Shown here: piece by piece, positions 38,307-47,181 of the stretch | Position numbering within the stretch: the first letter of the stretch is position 1 | Layout of the letters: each line of letters opens with the position of its first letter | Assembly (NCBI GenBank): GCA_938074045.1 | Contig: CALJGI010000007.1 | Span: forward strand, 1-59,849 | DNA: 59,849 bases | Reading direction: 5' to 3' | From: an uncultured Halieaceae bacterium | GTDB taxonomy: Bacteria > Pseudomonadota > Gammaproteobacteria > Pseudomonadales > Halieaceae | Translations under genes and position numbers: made by a program | Notes under the pieces: generated by a model | Told to the model about the DNA's origin: nothing | What the model saw: only the letters and a program-made list of their open reading frames with translations | Database searches by the model: none

Positions 38307-39350
38307 ATGATAAGTAAGCAGAAAGCGACGGCAATGTTGAACCGGGAGGTGCAGGAGCACCACACTGCCTTTATCAAGACGCCTTTGATTATCTCCAGCC
38401 TGTTGTTTGTGGCTATGTTGGCCAGCGTGCTGCTGGTCAATCGCGTGGCAATCGTAGGACATACGGCGCTAGAAGTAATCATGCAGGAAAACGTAAGTGA
38501 AGCCTGGATTACTGTCACCATAGACGGGGGTGAAACCACTGAGTTGATCGTTTCTGAGGAGTACGAAACGGTTGAGGAGGAGCCACTACCCGAAGAGTGG
38601 AACTTCTCCCGCGAGTGGACCTTCCAGCCCGCACCCGGCTCCGCGGATAAGTCAGACGACGGCAATACCCTTGACATAGGCGGATCTCTGGATCCAGTGA
38701 TGGACGGCCTGTTCGTATTCTTCGTCCTGGTGATGACGATCGTGACAGTGATATACCTGCTGGGCGCCATGTACCACGACAGAAAGGATCGCAGCGTTTT
38801 GTTCTGGAAATCCATGCCGGTTTCCGAATGGCAGGATGTGCTGATAAAGATGGCGGTGGCCGCGATACTGATTCCGCTTATTACATTGGTAGTGGCTGCG
38901 ATTACGCAGGTGTTGTCGTTGCTGTTGATGATGTTGCTGGTCTGGCGTCTCGATTTCAATCCCATCGATACTGTCTGGAACAATGTTCATCTGCTGGACG
39001 TAATCGTGCGTCAAACAACATCACTGCTTGGAGCAGCCATTTGGTTTGCTCCCTTCTATGCATGGTTGTTGTTGGCCTCTGCGGCAGCCAAGAGATCACC
39101 TTTTGCCCTTGCGATAGCACCGGTTCTTGCCATCGCGATCTTTGAGGAATTTTTCCTCGGCACCGAATATATTGGCCAAGTTATCGCTAACCATATCCCC
39201 ACCATAATGGTTCAGGCTAACGTCAGCCAATATACCTATGGCCCGAGTTGGAACTTCTCCAACATTCTTGAAATGCTGGGATGCATAGTCGTCGCTGGTG
39301 GTTTCTTGTCCGCCGTTGTCTGGCTGCGGAGAACCCGGTTCGAGTTATAG
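38307..39350 (+). CDS. ABC transporter permease
   Basis: A 347-residue membrane protein with six predicted helices. The first (about 29-48) and second (about 131-153) are separated by an extracytoplasmic loop of about 80 residues that is very acidic (VSEEYETVEEEPLPEEWNF). Helices 3-6 follow after residue 175. The end RRTRFEL is cytoplasmic. This layout resembles ABC-2-type permeases found beside YtrA regulators. It partners the preceding ATPase. The operon ends at the hairpin at 39365-39389. Confidence 0.8.
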   Translation: MISKQKATAMLNREVQEHHTAFIKTPLIISSLLFVAMLASVLLVNRVAIVGHTALEVIMQENVSEAWITVTIDGGETTELIVSEEYETVEEEPLPEEWNFSREWTFQPAPGSADKSDDGNTLDIGGSLDPVMDGLFVFFVLVMTIVTVIYLLGAMYHDRKDRSVLFWKSMPVSEWQDVLIKMAVAAILIPLITLVVAAITQVLSLLLMMLLVWRLDFNPIDTVWNNVHLLDVIVRQTTSLLGAAIWFAPFYAWLLLASAAAKRSPFALAIAPVLAIAIFEEFFLGTEYIGQVIANHIPTIMVQANVSQYTYGPSWNFSNILEMLGCIVVAGGFLSAVVWLRRTRFEL

Positions 39351-39364
39351 GAACTACCCTGCTT

Positions 39365-39389
39365 GGGGGGCTTTGCCCCCCGTTTGTTT
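39365..39389 (+). terminator. Rho-independent terminator after the ABC permease
   Basis: The hairpin GGGGGGC-TTT-GCCCCCC (39365-39381) is a perfect seven-pair stem with a three-base loop, followed by the T-rich gtttgttt. It lies 15 bases after the permease stop. The next 224 bases up to the DUF35 gene contain no gene I can see and should hold the promoter of the CoA cluster. Confidence 0.8.
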
Positions 39390-39613
39390 GCCTCCAGTTT
39401 CATTTCCGGAATGGTACAGACACGTAGCCGGTTCCGCGAAACTGCCGACACAACGCATTGTGTGACGCCATAGGCTCATAGCATGGGTTAGAGCAGCGTC
39501 GGTACCAGACTCTCTACACTGATTTCATTGGTCACCCCGGTATGAATTAATCCGTCATTGAGTCTGTCCATGGGCTGCGGAATACTGCTTGCTTCCCACA
39601 AGGAGGAGCAAGT

Positions 39614-40072
39614 ATGTCTGATCCCCAAACCGAGGTACTCAGCCAGGCCTTTGAACTCGGCTTTACCTATACCCGTTCAACCGGACCCATCGTGGGGCGT
39701 TTTCTCACCGGACTGCGAGATCGTCAGATCGTAGGTATCCGTGGCAGTGATGGACGCGTCATCGTGCCACCCATGGAATATGACCCCGTAACCGCAGCCG
39801 CGCTTGATGAGTTTGTCCCAGTGGGCCAGCGAGGAGAGGTTACGACCTGGTCCTGGGTGAAGTATCCCCGGGAAAAACACTTGCTCGACCACCCCTTTGC
39901 CTGGGCGCTGATACAACTGGATGGTGCCGACATTCCGATGTTGCACATGGTTGATGCCGGTGACGAGTCGGTAATGAAAACTGGCATGAAGGTTGAGGTC
40001 CGTTGGGCGGATGAACCCCGGGGGCATATCTCGGATATCGCCTGTTTCGTTCCCTTTGTAGAGGAGGCCTGA
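39614..40072 (+). CDS. DUF35 OB-fold protein without zinc ribbon
   Basis: A 152-residue protein of the DUF35 (Zn-ribbon/OB-fold) family. The C-terminal OB fold is recognisable (GEVTTWSWVKYP, FAWALIQLDGADIPMLHMVDAG, MKVEVRWAD). Where partners carry the CxxC...CxxC ribbon, this one has GIRGSDGRVIVPPMEYDP with no Cys. DUF35 proteins bind acyl-CoA and pair with thiolase-fold enzymes, as ChsH2 does with Ltp2 in steroid degradation. It is the first gene of the CoA cluster (AAGGAGGAG ten bases upstream) and is separated by one base from a second DUF35 gene with an intact ribbon. Confidence 0.78.
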   Translation: MSDPQTEVLSQAFELGFTYTRSTGPIVGRFLTGLRDRQIVGIRGSDGRVIVPPMEYDPVTAAALDEFVPVGQRGEVTTWSWVKYPREKHLLDHPFAWALIQLDGADIPMLHMVDAGDESVMKTGMKVEVRWADEPRGHISDIACFVPFVEEA

Positions 40073-40073
40073 C

Positions 40074-40577
40074 ATGACCACAGAAAAGACCGAAGAACGA
40101 GAACCCATCACTGGGATGGAGGCGCCGCTTTACCTCAAATATAAATTCACCGCGGGTGAGAGCACGGCAAAATTTCTCTCACAACTTAAGCTGGGCCGAC
40201 TGACAGGGCAGCGTTGTCCAATATGCAGCCAGGTATACGTTCCCGCCCGTGGCAGCTGCGCACGTTGCGGTGTGGCCACTAACGAAACGGTTGAGTTATC
40301 CGACAAGGCCACAATTCAGTCCTTTACCATTGTACATATACCCATTCCGGGCAATGCCCTCCAGCCCCCCTATATTGTTGCGAATCTGGTGCCCGATGGC
40401 GCCAATATCTCCTTTATTCATCTGTTGAGTGAATGCGACAACGAGGCGGTACACATTGGAATGCGGGTAGAGGCTGTGTGGAAACCCGAGGAGGAGTGGG
40501 ATTACGCCATGGAAAATATCAGCTACTTCCGACCGCTGGATGAACCGGATGTGCCGATTGACGAGATAGGGAGGTAA
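40074..40577 (+). CDS. DUF35 Zn-ribbon/OB-fold protein
   Basis: A 167-residue acyl-CoA-associated protein. The N-terminal helix is followed by a zinc ribbon with Cys48, Cys51, Cys62 and Cys65 (CPIC...CARC), then the OB fold (ATIQSFTIVHIPIPG, PYIVANLVPDGANISFIHLL, GMRVEAVW). It lies one base after the Cys-free DUF35 gene and three bases before a thiolase-fold gene. The order suggests a DUF35/thiolase complex like Ltp2-ChsH2, where the DUF35 subunit helps bind the CoA thioester. Confidence 0.85.
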   Translation: MTTEKTEEREPITGMEAPLYLKYKFTAGESTAKFLSQLKLGRLTGQRCPICSQVYVPARGSCARCGVATNETVELSDKATIQSFTIVHIPIPGNALQPPYIVANLVPDGANISFIHLLSECDNEAVHIGMRVEAVWKPEEEWDYAMENISYFRPLDEPDVPIDEIGR

Positions 40578-40580
40578 GTT

Positions 40581-41639
40581 ATGAAGGATATAGCTGTTAT
40601 CGCTTTTTCGCAGTCCGACAGTGTCGCCGATGCCGGGGCCAACAATGAGGTCGAACTCATTATGCCGGTGGTTTCAGACGCATTGGGTCAGGTTGGTTTC
40701 AAGTCTGCCCAGGATGTGGATTTCACCTGTTCGGGCAGCTGCGACTACCTCCAGGGCGCGGCCTTTGCCTTTGTTTCGGGAGTAGATGCACTGGGCGCGG
40801 TGCCTCCTATCAAGGAGAGCCACGTGGAGATGGACGCGGCCTGGGCGCTTTATGAGAGCTGGTTGAAGATTCAGATGGGACAGGCGGAATCTGCCCTCAT
40901 CTATGGTTTTGGTAAGTCGTCTCCCGGGGAACTGCCCCACGTACTGACACTGCAGATGGATCCCTATTATGTCGCTCCGCTGTGGGCAGACACCATTGGC
41001 ATGGCTGCACTGCAGGCCCGCACCATGCTGGATGCGGGGGCGATCACAGAAGAAGACATGGCCAATGTGGTGTCACGCTCGCGTCGCAATGCTCTCAGTA
41101 ATCCACACGCACAGTTGAGCGGCGACTATGATGTCGAAACGCTATTGGCAGAAGACACCTATTTGTCGCCACTGCGGCGGCACGATTGCTGCCCGTCATC
41201 GGATGGTGCCAGTGCCATGGTTATCTGTACCGTCGAGCGCGCCAGGGAAATGGGGGTCAAGTACGCGGTCATCAGAGGCATTGATCATCGTATCGAAACC
41301 CACCATCTTGGGGCGCGGGATCTTACCGTTTCCAGCTCAACCCGAACGGCGGGTGAGCGTGCGGGAGTATTTGAGGCACCCGTTGAAGTGGCTGAACTCT
41401 ATGCACCCTTCAGCCATCAGGAGCTGATCCTAAGCCGGTCCCTCGATCTGGATGGCGACGTTGATATCAATCCCAGTGGTGGCGTTCTTGCGGGGAACAT
41501 GATGATGGCCTCCGGGCTTTCCCGAATTGGGGAGGTGGCCCAGCGCATCATGGCTGGTGACTATCAGCGGGGTCTTGCTCATGCGACCAGCGGAGCCTGC
41601 CTACAACACAACCTGGTCACTGTTCTGGAGGGCGTGTAA
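40581..41639 (+). CDS. Thiolase-fold protein (SCP2-thiolase/Ltp-like), likely non-thiolytic
   Basis: A 352-residue thiolase-superfamily protein. The region that should hold the nucleophilic Cys (about residues 79-90, SHVEMDAAWALYES) has none. The usual GHP-x-GxSG loop reads AGNMMMASG, with Asn for the catalytic His. DINPSGGVLAGN near 297 confirms the fold. A late Cys (SGACLQHN) remains. Such Cys-less members paired with DUF35 act as retro-aldolases or assembly partners rather than thiolases (Ltp2 is the known model). The stop shares one base with the next thiolase-like gene (TAATG), so both are translated together. Confidence 0.8.
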   Translation: MKDIAVIAFSQSDSVADAGANNEVELIMPVVSDALGQVGFKSAQDVDFTCSGSCDYLQGAAFAFVSGVDALGAVPPIKESHVEMDAAWALYESWLKIQMGQAESALIYGFGKSSPGELPHVLTLQMDPYYVAPLWADTIGMAALQARTMLDAGAITEEDMANVVSRSRRNALSNPHAQLSGDYDVETLLAEDTYLSPLRRHDCCPSSDGASAMVICTVERAREMGVKYAVIRGIDHRIETHHLGARDLTVSSSTRTAGERAGVFEAPVEVAELYAPFSHQELILSRSLDLDGDVDINPSGGVLAGNMMMASGLSRIGEVAQRIMAGDYQRGLAHATSGACLQHNLVTVLEGV

Positions 41640-42802
41640 TGGCTGAATTAGCGGCGGTTATAGGAATTGGACAGACCAAGTACCAGACTAAGCGTGGCGA
41701 TGTCTCTATCGCTGGACTGGTCCGTGAGGCAGCGCAGAATGCGCTGATCGATGCTGGGCTGGAGTGGCGTGATATCGATGCGGTGGTGATTGGAAAGGCG
41801 CCAGATATGTTCGAAGGTGTGGTTATGCCCGAGACTTACCTAACGGATGCCCTGGGCTGTAATGGCAAGCCCATGCTGCGGGTTCATACCGCGGGCTCAG
41901 TGGGTGGTTCTACCGCATTGGTAGCGGCCAGTCATGTTCAGAGCGGTGTTTTCAAACGGGTATTGACGGTGACATTTGAGAAGCAGTCGGAGTCAAATGC
42001 GATGTGGGCCTTGTCCAATCCTCATCCTTTCTCTCCACACCTGAATGCCGGTGCGGGGGGATACTTTGCCCCCATTATCAGAGAATACATTAGGCGCAGC
42101 GAAGCACCCTATGATGCCGGCATCAAGGTGGCAGTGAAGGATCGCAAGCATGCGTTGCGAAATCCCCTCGCGCACCTGCAACTGCCGGACATCAGTATGG
42201 AAATGGTTGAGCAATCACCAATGTTGTGGGAACCATTGCGGTTTCTGGAGAGTTGTCCTTCCTCCGATGGTGCATGTGCATTGGTGATCGCCGCTGAGGA
42301 CTTGGCCACTCAAGCTCCCAAGAAGCCGGCCTGGATACGTGGTGGCGCCATGCGATCTGAGCCGACTATGTATGCCGGTCGCGAAGAAGTGAATCCTCAG
42401 GCGGGGCGTGATTGCGCGAAGGATGTCTATAGTCAGGCGGGCGTCACCGATCCGCGACGTGATCTTGATTGTGCAGAAGTCTATGTGCCCTTTTCGTGGT
42501 ACGAACCCATGTGGTTGGAAAACCTTGGTTTTGCCCCGGAAGGTGAGGGCTGGAAGCTGACGATGGAAGGTGCTACCTCCCTGGATGAAGGCGGTGATAT
42601 CCCCTGGAATTGTTCTGGTGGTGTGCTGTCATCCAATCCGATTGGAGCATCCGGTATGATCCGGTTTGCGGAAGCGGCGCGGCAGGTTCGCGGCGATGCC
42701 GATGACCATCAGGTAGAGGGCGCAAAACTGGCCCTTGGCCACGCCTACGGTGGTGGTGCGCAATTCTATTCCATGTGGATTGTGGGGTCTGAGAAGCCCT
42801 GA
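41639..42802 (+). CDS. Thiolase-fold protein, second cluster member
   Basis: A 387-residue thiolase-superfamily protein starting AELAAVIGIGQTKYQ. The nucleophile loop reads RVHTAGSVGGSTALVAA (81-97) with no Cys, and the C-terminal loop is WNCSGGVLSSNPIGASG, where Asn replaces His. ESCPSSDGACALVIA is the usual conserved middle motif. It resembles lipid-transfer-protein/acetyl-CoA-acetyltransferase-like proteins found beside Ltp2-type genes. It overlaps the previous gene by one base, so the two may form a heteromeric complex with the DUF35 pair. The exact reaction is unknown. Confidence 0.8.
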   Translation: MAELAAVIGIGQTKYQTKRGDVSIAGLVREAAQNALIDAGLEWRDIDAVVIGKAPDMFEGVVMPETYLTDALGCNGKPMLRVHTAGSVGGSTALVAASHVQSGVFKRVLTVTFEKQSESNAMWALSNPHPFSPHLNAGAGGYFAPIIREYIRRSEAPYDAGIKVAVKDRKHALRNPLAHLQLPDISMEMVEQSPMLWEPLRFLESCPSSDGACALVIAAEDLATQAPKKPAWIRGGAMRSEPTMYAGREEVNPQAGRDCAKDVYSQAGVTDPRRDLDCAEVYVPFSWYEPMWLENLGFAPEGEGWKLTMEGATSLDEGGDIPWNCSGGVLSSNPIGASGMIRFAEAARQVRGDADDHQVEGAKLALGHAYGGGAQFYSMWIVGSEKP

Positions 42803-42834
42803 TCAGCGCCGTTGAGACCTAAAGGGAAATGACA

Positions 42835-44466
42835 ATGAGCAAGCATTTTAATCTGGCAGATCTGTTTGAAATGGTGGCCGATACCGTGCCAGCCCGTGAT
42901 GCCCTGGTGTGTGGTGAAGACAGAGCCACGTTTTCCCAGCTGGAGCGTCGGGCCAATCAACTGGCTCACTATCTAGCCGCGCAAGGTGTGGGAGTGGGTG
43001 ATCACGTTGGTCTTTACCTCTATAACTGTAATGAATACCTGGAAGCCATGTTGGCCTGTTTCAAATTGCGGGCGGTGCCAATCAACGTAAATTATCGCTA
43101 TGTACAGGAAGAACTCCTCTACATTTTCGATAACGCGGATATGGTGGCCTGCGTACATCACGCCGAATTCGTGCCAGCGATTGCTGAAGTGCGCGACGCT
43201 GCGCCAAAGCTAGTAACTTTTATAGCTGTCGCGGACGAGTCCGGTATGGACCTGAGTGCGATTGGAAGTATCGATTATGAAGAGGCTATTACCGGGCAAG
43301 TTACCAAGCGTGATTTTGTAGAACGTTCTGATGATGATCTCTTCATTCTTTATACTGGCGGCACCACTGGTATGCCCAAGGGCGTGATGTGGCCGCACAA
43401 GAACGTATTTTTTGCTGCCATGGGTGGCGGCGGCTTTTTTCATCCGGACGGACCCACAAAAGTGCCGGAGGATATCAGTCAGCGCATTGGTGATTTCCCG
43501 ATAATTGGTATGGCTTTAGCACCTCTTATGCACGGTGCGTGCTGGTGGTACGCCTGCATCCAGCTGCTGGCGGGGAATACCGTGGTTTTGAATCCCAATC
43601 ACTCAATGGATGGTGAACAAGTCTGGGACATCATTGAAAAAGAAAAAGTGAATTCATTCTCGATCGTAGGTGACGCCATGGCAATTCCACTGCTTGATGC
43701 ACTGGAAACCAATCCGGAACGCTGGGATTTGAGCTCCGTTTTTCAGATAGGGTCCGGTGGTGCCGTTTTTTCTGACAGCAAACAGGCAGCCTTTAAAAAG
43801 TATTTTCCGAATTGTTTTATCACCAACGCTTTTGGTTCATCCGAGTCTGGCAACATGGGTATGGACAGCGGTGAGAAGAAGGCGGACGGCGGTCTGGGAA
43901 ACGTTGCACGCAGCGAATTTATGGACGTGATACTGGACCGCGAAGGAGAGGCTCATCGCCATTGTGGTCCCGGCGAACTTGGCATATTTGCGCGCTCGGG
44001 ATACATCCCGGTGGGTTACTACAACGATCCGGAGAAAACCGCGCGAACATTTGTAGACGTTGAGGGTAAAACATGGCTACTGACCGGAGATGAAGCGCAG
44101 CTGGAAGATGATGGGTCTATCAGCATTTTTGGAAGAGGCAGTAATTGCATTAACTCCGGGGGCGAGAAAATATTCCCGGAAGAGGTCGAGCAGGCGCTGA
44201 AGAACCATCCCGATATTTTCGATGCATTGGTCGTGGCAACAGATGACGAACGCTGGGGAAGTAAAGTTACCGCCGTCGTCGCTGTGAGAGAGAATGGTAC
44301 CCTTACCCTGAAGCAAGTGGCAGATGAAGCACGCAAGCACATCGCCGGCTATAAAGTTCCTCGCGAATTGCATATCGTAGCGGAGGTGCCGCGGGCGCCC
44401 AGTGGAAAACCGGCGTATCCCAAAGCACTGGAGATCGCCAACAGCGGACAGTTTCGCGTCGACTAA
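42835..44466 (+). CDS. Acyl-CoA synthetase (AMP-forming)
   Basis: A 543-residue ANL-superfamily ligase that activates a carboxylic acid to its CoA thioester. Motifs: LYTGGTTGMPKGVMW (P-loop), NAFGSSESGNMG (A5-like), LLTGDEA, GRGSNCINSGGEKIFPEEVE (hinge region) and the catalytic Lys in PSGKPAYPKAL. I start at ATG 42835 because AAAGGGA lies eight bases upstream. An ATG six bases earlier is too close. It resembles FadD-like enzymes of steroid and terpenoid clusters (acyl-CoA synthetase FadD17/19-like), but the acid cannot be named. Confidence 0.9.
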   Translation: MSKHFNLADLFEMVADTVPARDALVCGEDRATFSQLERRANQLAHYLAAQGVGVGDHVGLYLYNCNEYLEAMLACFKLRAVPINVNYRYVQEELLYIFDNADMVACVHHAEFVPAIAEVRDAAPKLVTFIAVADESGMDLSAIGSIDYEEAITGQVTKRDFVERSDDDLFILYTGGTTGMPKGVMWPHKNVFFAAMGGGGFFHPDGPTKVPEDISQRIGDFPIIGMALAPLMHGACWWYACIQLLAGNTVVLNPNHSMDGEQVWDIIEKEKVNSFSIVGDAMAIPLLDALETNPERWDLSSVFQIGSGGAVFSDSKQAAFKKYFPNCFITNAFGSSESGNMGMDSGEKKADGGLGNVARSEFMDVILDREGEAHRHCGPGELGIFARSGYIPVGYYNDPEKTARTFVDVEGKTWLLTGDEAQLEDDGSISIFGRGSNCINSGGEKIFPEEVEQALKNHPDIFDALVVATDDERWGSKVTAVVAVRENGTLTLKQVADEARKHIAGYKVPRELHIVAEVPRAPSGKPAYPKALEIANSGQFRVD

Positions 44467-44481
44467 ACTCAGGAGTACGGC

Positions 44482-45300
44482 ATGGCAGAACTGGATATCA
44501 GTACCGACAATTGCATTATTGAGCAAAAGGGGCATGTCCTGGTTGTAACACTCAACCGGCCAGAGGCGAAAAATGCGTTTTCTCCGGAGATGCTGCTGGG
44601 CATGTACCGCGCCTGGCGACTGCTGGATGAAGATGATCAGCTTTACTGTGCGATTCTCACCGCCAATGGCGATACGTTCTGCGCTGGCATGGACCTCAAG
44701 GCCGGTGCCGACGGCGAACATAAAACCACAGAAGAATTCATGGCGCTGATGGCCGAGGTGCCCAATGTCCATTGGCAGGCATTGCTGCGTGATAATCGTC
44801 CCTGCAAACCCATTATTCTAGCGGTGGAGGGATACGCTCTGGCCGGCGGAACTGAAATTCTGCAGGGAACTGATCTTCGTATTGGTGCTGAAGACGCCAT
44901 TTTTGGTGTTACCGAGGTGGCTCGTGGCCTGTATCCCATGTCGGGCTCCAGCATCAGATTACGGCGTCAGATTCCCTACTGCCTGGCGGCTGAGGTATTA
45001 CTACTGGCCGAACATATAACTGCACAGCAGGCGCTGGATTTTGGGCTAATCAATCGGGTAGTGCCCAAAGGTGAAACCCTGGTCGAGGCGCACAAAATGG
45101 CGGAGCGGATATGTCAGAATGGTCCGCTGGCAGTGAAGGCTGTGACTCGATCACTGCGCGAGCATCAGGAGTGTATGTCCGAGGAAGATGCTATGATTGC
45201 GTCGGATGCATTGGCTGGTCCTGTGTTTGCCTCCGCCGATGCGCGTGAGGGAATGAAGGCATTTAAAGAAAAACGTCCTGCCCAGTTCACAGGTGAGTAA
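44482..45300 (+). CDS. Enoyl-CoA hydratase/isomerase (crotonase) family protein
   Basis: A 272-residue crotonase-fold protein. Oxyanion-hole segments are DTFCAGMDLKAG and EGYALAGGTEILQGTDLRIG. FGVTEVARGLYPMSGSS holds the usual Glu region, and the C-terminal helices are complete. Crotonases hydrate or isomerise enoyl-CoA or cleave C-C bonds. It is 15 bases after the acyl-CoA synthetase, in the same operon. Confidence 0.88.
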   Translation: MAELDISTDNCIIEQKGHVLVVTLNRPEAKNAFSPEMLLGMYRAWRLLDEDDQLYCAILTANGDTFCAGMDLKAGADGEHKTTEEFMALMAEVPNVHWQALLRDNRPCKPIILAVEGYALAGGTEILQGTDLRIGAEDAIFGVTEVARGLYPMSGSSIRLRRQIPYCLAAEVLLLAEHITAQQALDFGLINRVVPKGETLVEAHKMAERICQNGPLAVKAVTRSLREHQECMSEEDAMIASDALAGPVFASADAREGMKAFKEKRPAQFTGE

Positions 45301-45346
45301 CCCCGCGTGAGCTAAAAACGTCGCAGAAAATTTTGGGAGAGCAACC

Positions 45347-46501
45347 ATGTCCGGACCCCTCACGGGACTTAAGATAGTCGAATTTGCCGGGATTGGACCC
45401 GGACCCTTCGCCTGCATGCTCTTGGCTGATCTGGGCGCTGATATTGTTCGGGTCGATCGACTGAGTGGAGGCAATGCGCTGGGTGCGCAGGGCAATCCAG
45501 CGGACGTTCTCAATCGAGGACGCCGCTCCATCGCTTTGGATCTGAAGTCACCCGGGGGAGTGGAAGCTGCGCTCGCGCTGGTGGAGAATTCGGATGTTCT
45601 GGTTGAGGGTTTTCGACCCGGCGTTATGGAAAAGTTGGGTTTGGGCCCTGATGTCTGCAGTCAGCGCAATCCGCGCTTGATCTTTGCCCGTATGACGGGG
45701 TGGGGGCAGGACGGCCCGCTGGCCAGCGCGGCGGGGCATGATATTAACTACATTGCTGTGACCGGCGCCCTGCACGCCATAGGGCGCAAGGATTCAGGGC
45801 CGGTTCCCCCATTGAATCTGCTAGGCGATTTTGGTGGTGGCTCCATGTATCTCATCATGGGTGTACTGGCTGCCCTTTATGAGCGGCAAACCTCCGGTCA
45901 GGGACAGGTCGTCGATGCGGCGATTACCGACGGTGTTATATCGTTGATGGCATTTGCCCATGGATTCAATGCGATGGGAATGTGGAACCACGAGCGTCAG
46001 AGCAACATGCTGGATGGCGCCGCCCCATATTACGATACCTATCAATGCTCTGACGGAAAATGGATCTCCATTGGTTCTATAGAGCCGCAGTTCTATGCTC
46101 TGCTGATGGAAAAACTGGGCGTCGACAAGGGCAGTGATGCCAGCTTTGCAACTCAGTTTGATCAGAGCCAGTGGCCAGAGCTGAAGTCAAAAATCAGCGA
46201 TATAATTTCGCGTAAAACCAGTGCCGAGTGGTGTGAGCTGATGGAGGGCACCGACGTGTGCTTCGGGCCAGTACTCGATATGAATGAAGCGGCTCAGTAT
46301 TCACATAACGTTGCCCGGGAATCCTTTGTTGAACGCGATGGTGTAGTACAGACTGCTCCCGCCCCCCGTTTCAGTCGTACACCCGGAGACATTGGTGCGA
46401 CCCCCTGTGGTGTCGGAGCCAATACCCGTGAGGTTCTAGCGGAAGCCGGATTGTCCACCGAGAGAATTGAGGCGTTGCTCGAAACTGGAGCCGTGGCATG
46501 A
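45347..46501 (+). CDS. CaiB/BaiF family, alpha-methylacyl-CoA racemase-like
   Basis: A 384-residue family III CoA-transferase-fold protein. The start GPLTGLKIVEFAGIGPGPF and the later GRRSIALDLKSP are typical of alpha-methylacyl-CoA racemase. The two catalytic residues of that enzyme are in place: His131 (AAGHDINYI) and Asp161 (LLGDFGGG), corresponding to His126 and Asp156 of the mycobacterial racemase. It would epimerise (2R)- to (2S)-methylacyl-CoA so that methyl-branched side chains can be oxidised. It overlaps the nitroreductase gene by four bases. A CoA-transferase role is possible but less likely. Confidence 0.85.
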   Translation: MSGPLTGLKIVEFAGIGPGPFACMLLADLGADIVRVDRLSGGNALGAQGNPADVLNRGRRSIALDLKSPGGVEAALALVENSDVLVEGFRPGVMEKLGLGPDVCSQRNPRLIFARMTGWGQDGPLASAAGHDINYIAVTGALHAIGRKDSGPVPPLNLLGDFGGGSMYLIMGVLAALYERQTSGQGQVVDAAITDGVISLMAFAHGFNAMGMWNHERQSNMLDGAAPYYDTYQCSDGKWISIGSIEPQFYALLMEKLGVDKGSDASFATQFDQSQWPELKSKISDIISRKTSAEWCELMEGTDVCFGPVLDMNEAAQYSHNVARESFVERDGVVQTAPAPRFSRTPGDIGATPCGVGANTREVLAEAGLSTERIEALLETGAVA

Positions 46502-47175
46502 CGAGTGAAACTGCAACGGTGTTTTCAGATATTGTCACGCGTCGAATCTCTACCCGGGCCTACCGTAGTGACCCCGTACCCCAGTCTTTACTGGAAGAAG
46601 TTTTCACCGTGGCGCAGCGCGCGCCTTCCAATTGCAACACCCAGCCCTGGCTTATTCATGTCGCTTCCGGTGCAAAACGCGATGCCCTTGCTGCCAGTAT
46701 GACTAAGGCACTGGCCGAGGGCGCGTTCAGCATGGATTTTCCCTATGAGGGCGTGTACGAGGGCGTATACAAGGAGCGTCAATATGGCGCAGCTCAGGTC
46801 CTCTACGATGCTGTGGGCATCGAACGCAGCGATAAGGCCGGGCGACAAGTCCAGTTCATGAAAAACTTTGATTTTTTTGGTGCTCCGCATGTAGCTTTTG
46901 TATTTATGCATGAAGGATTCGGCTTGCGCGAAGCCTGCGATGTGGGTATGTATGCGCAAACCCTGATGTTATCCATGACGGCACACGGCCTCGCCAGTTG
47001 TCCCCAGACCGCTCTCAGTTTCAACGCTGACGGGGTGCGTGAAATACTGGACATCGATATATCGCAGAGATTGATCTTCGGTATATCCTTTGGTTTTCCC
47101 GAGGTTGAAGCGCCAGCAAATAATGCCATCACCGACCGCGGCGAACTGAGTGAAACGGTCACCTTCTACGAGTAA
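46498..47175 (+). CDS. Nitroreductase-family FMN oxidoreductase
   Basis: A 225-residue member of the nitroreductase fold: RRISTRAYRSDPVP (FMN-binding Arg/Ser), TVAQRAPSNCNTQPWLIHV, and the C-terminal IFGISFGFPE. Dimeric NAD(P)H:FMN enzymes of this type reduce nitro groups, quinones or enones. The operon context points to an ene or enone reduction on a CoA-linked or free intermediate. The repeated YEGVYEGVYKERQYG is a small local duplication. It overlaps the racemase-like gene (ATGA) and ends six bases before the next crotonase. Confidence 0.85.
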   Translation: MTSETATVFSDIVTRRISTRAYRSDPVPQSLLEEVFTVAQRAPSNCNTQPWLIHVASGAKRDALAASMTKALAEGAFSMDFPYEGVYEGVYKERQYGAAQVLYDAVGIERSDKAGRQVQFMKNFDFFGAPHVAFVFMHEGFGLREACDVGMYAQTLMLSMTAHGLASCPQTALSFNADGVREILDIDISQRLIFGISFGFPEVEAPANNAITDRGELSETVTFYE

Positions 47176-47181
47176 CCCATT

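Noticed and set aside
38150..38983. Minus-strand frame of 277 codons over the ABC permease
   Set aside because: It is Ser/Thr/Ile-rich antisense of hydrophobic codons, with no ribosome-binding site.
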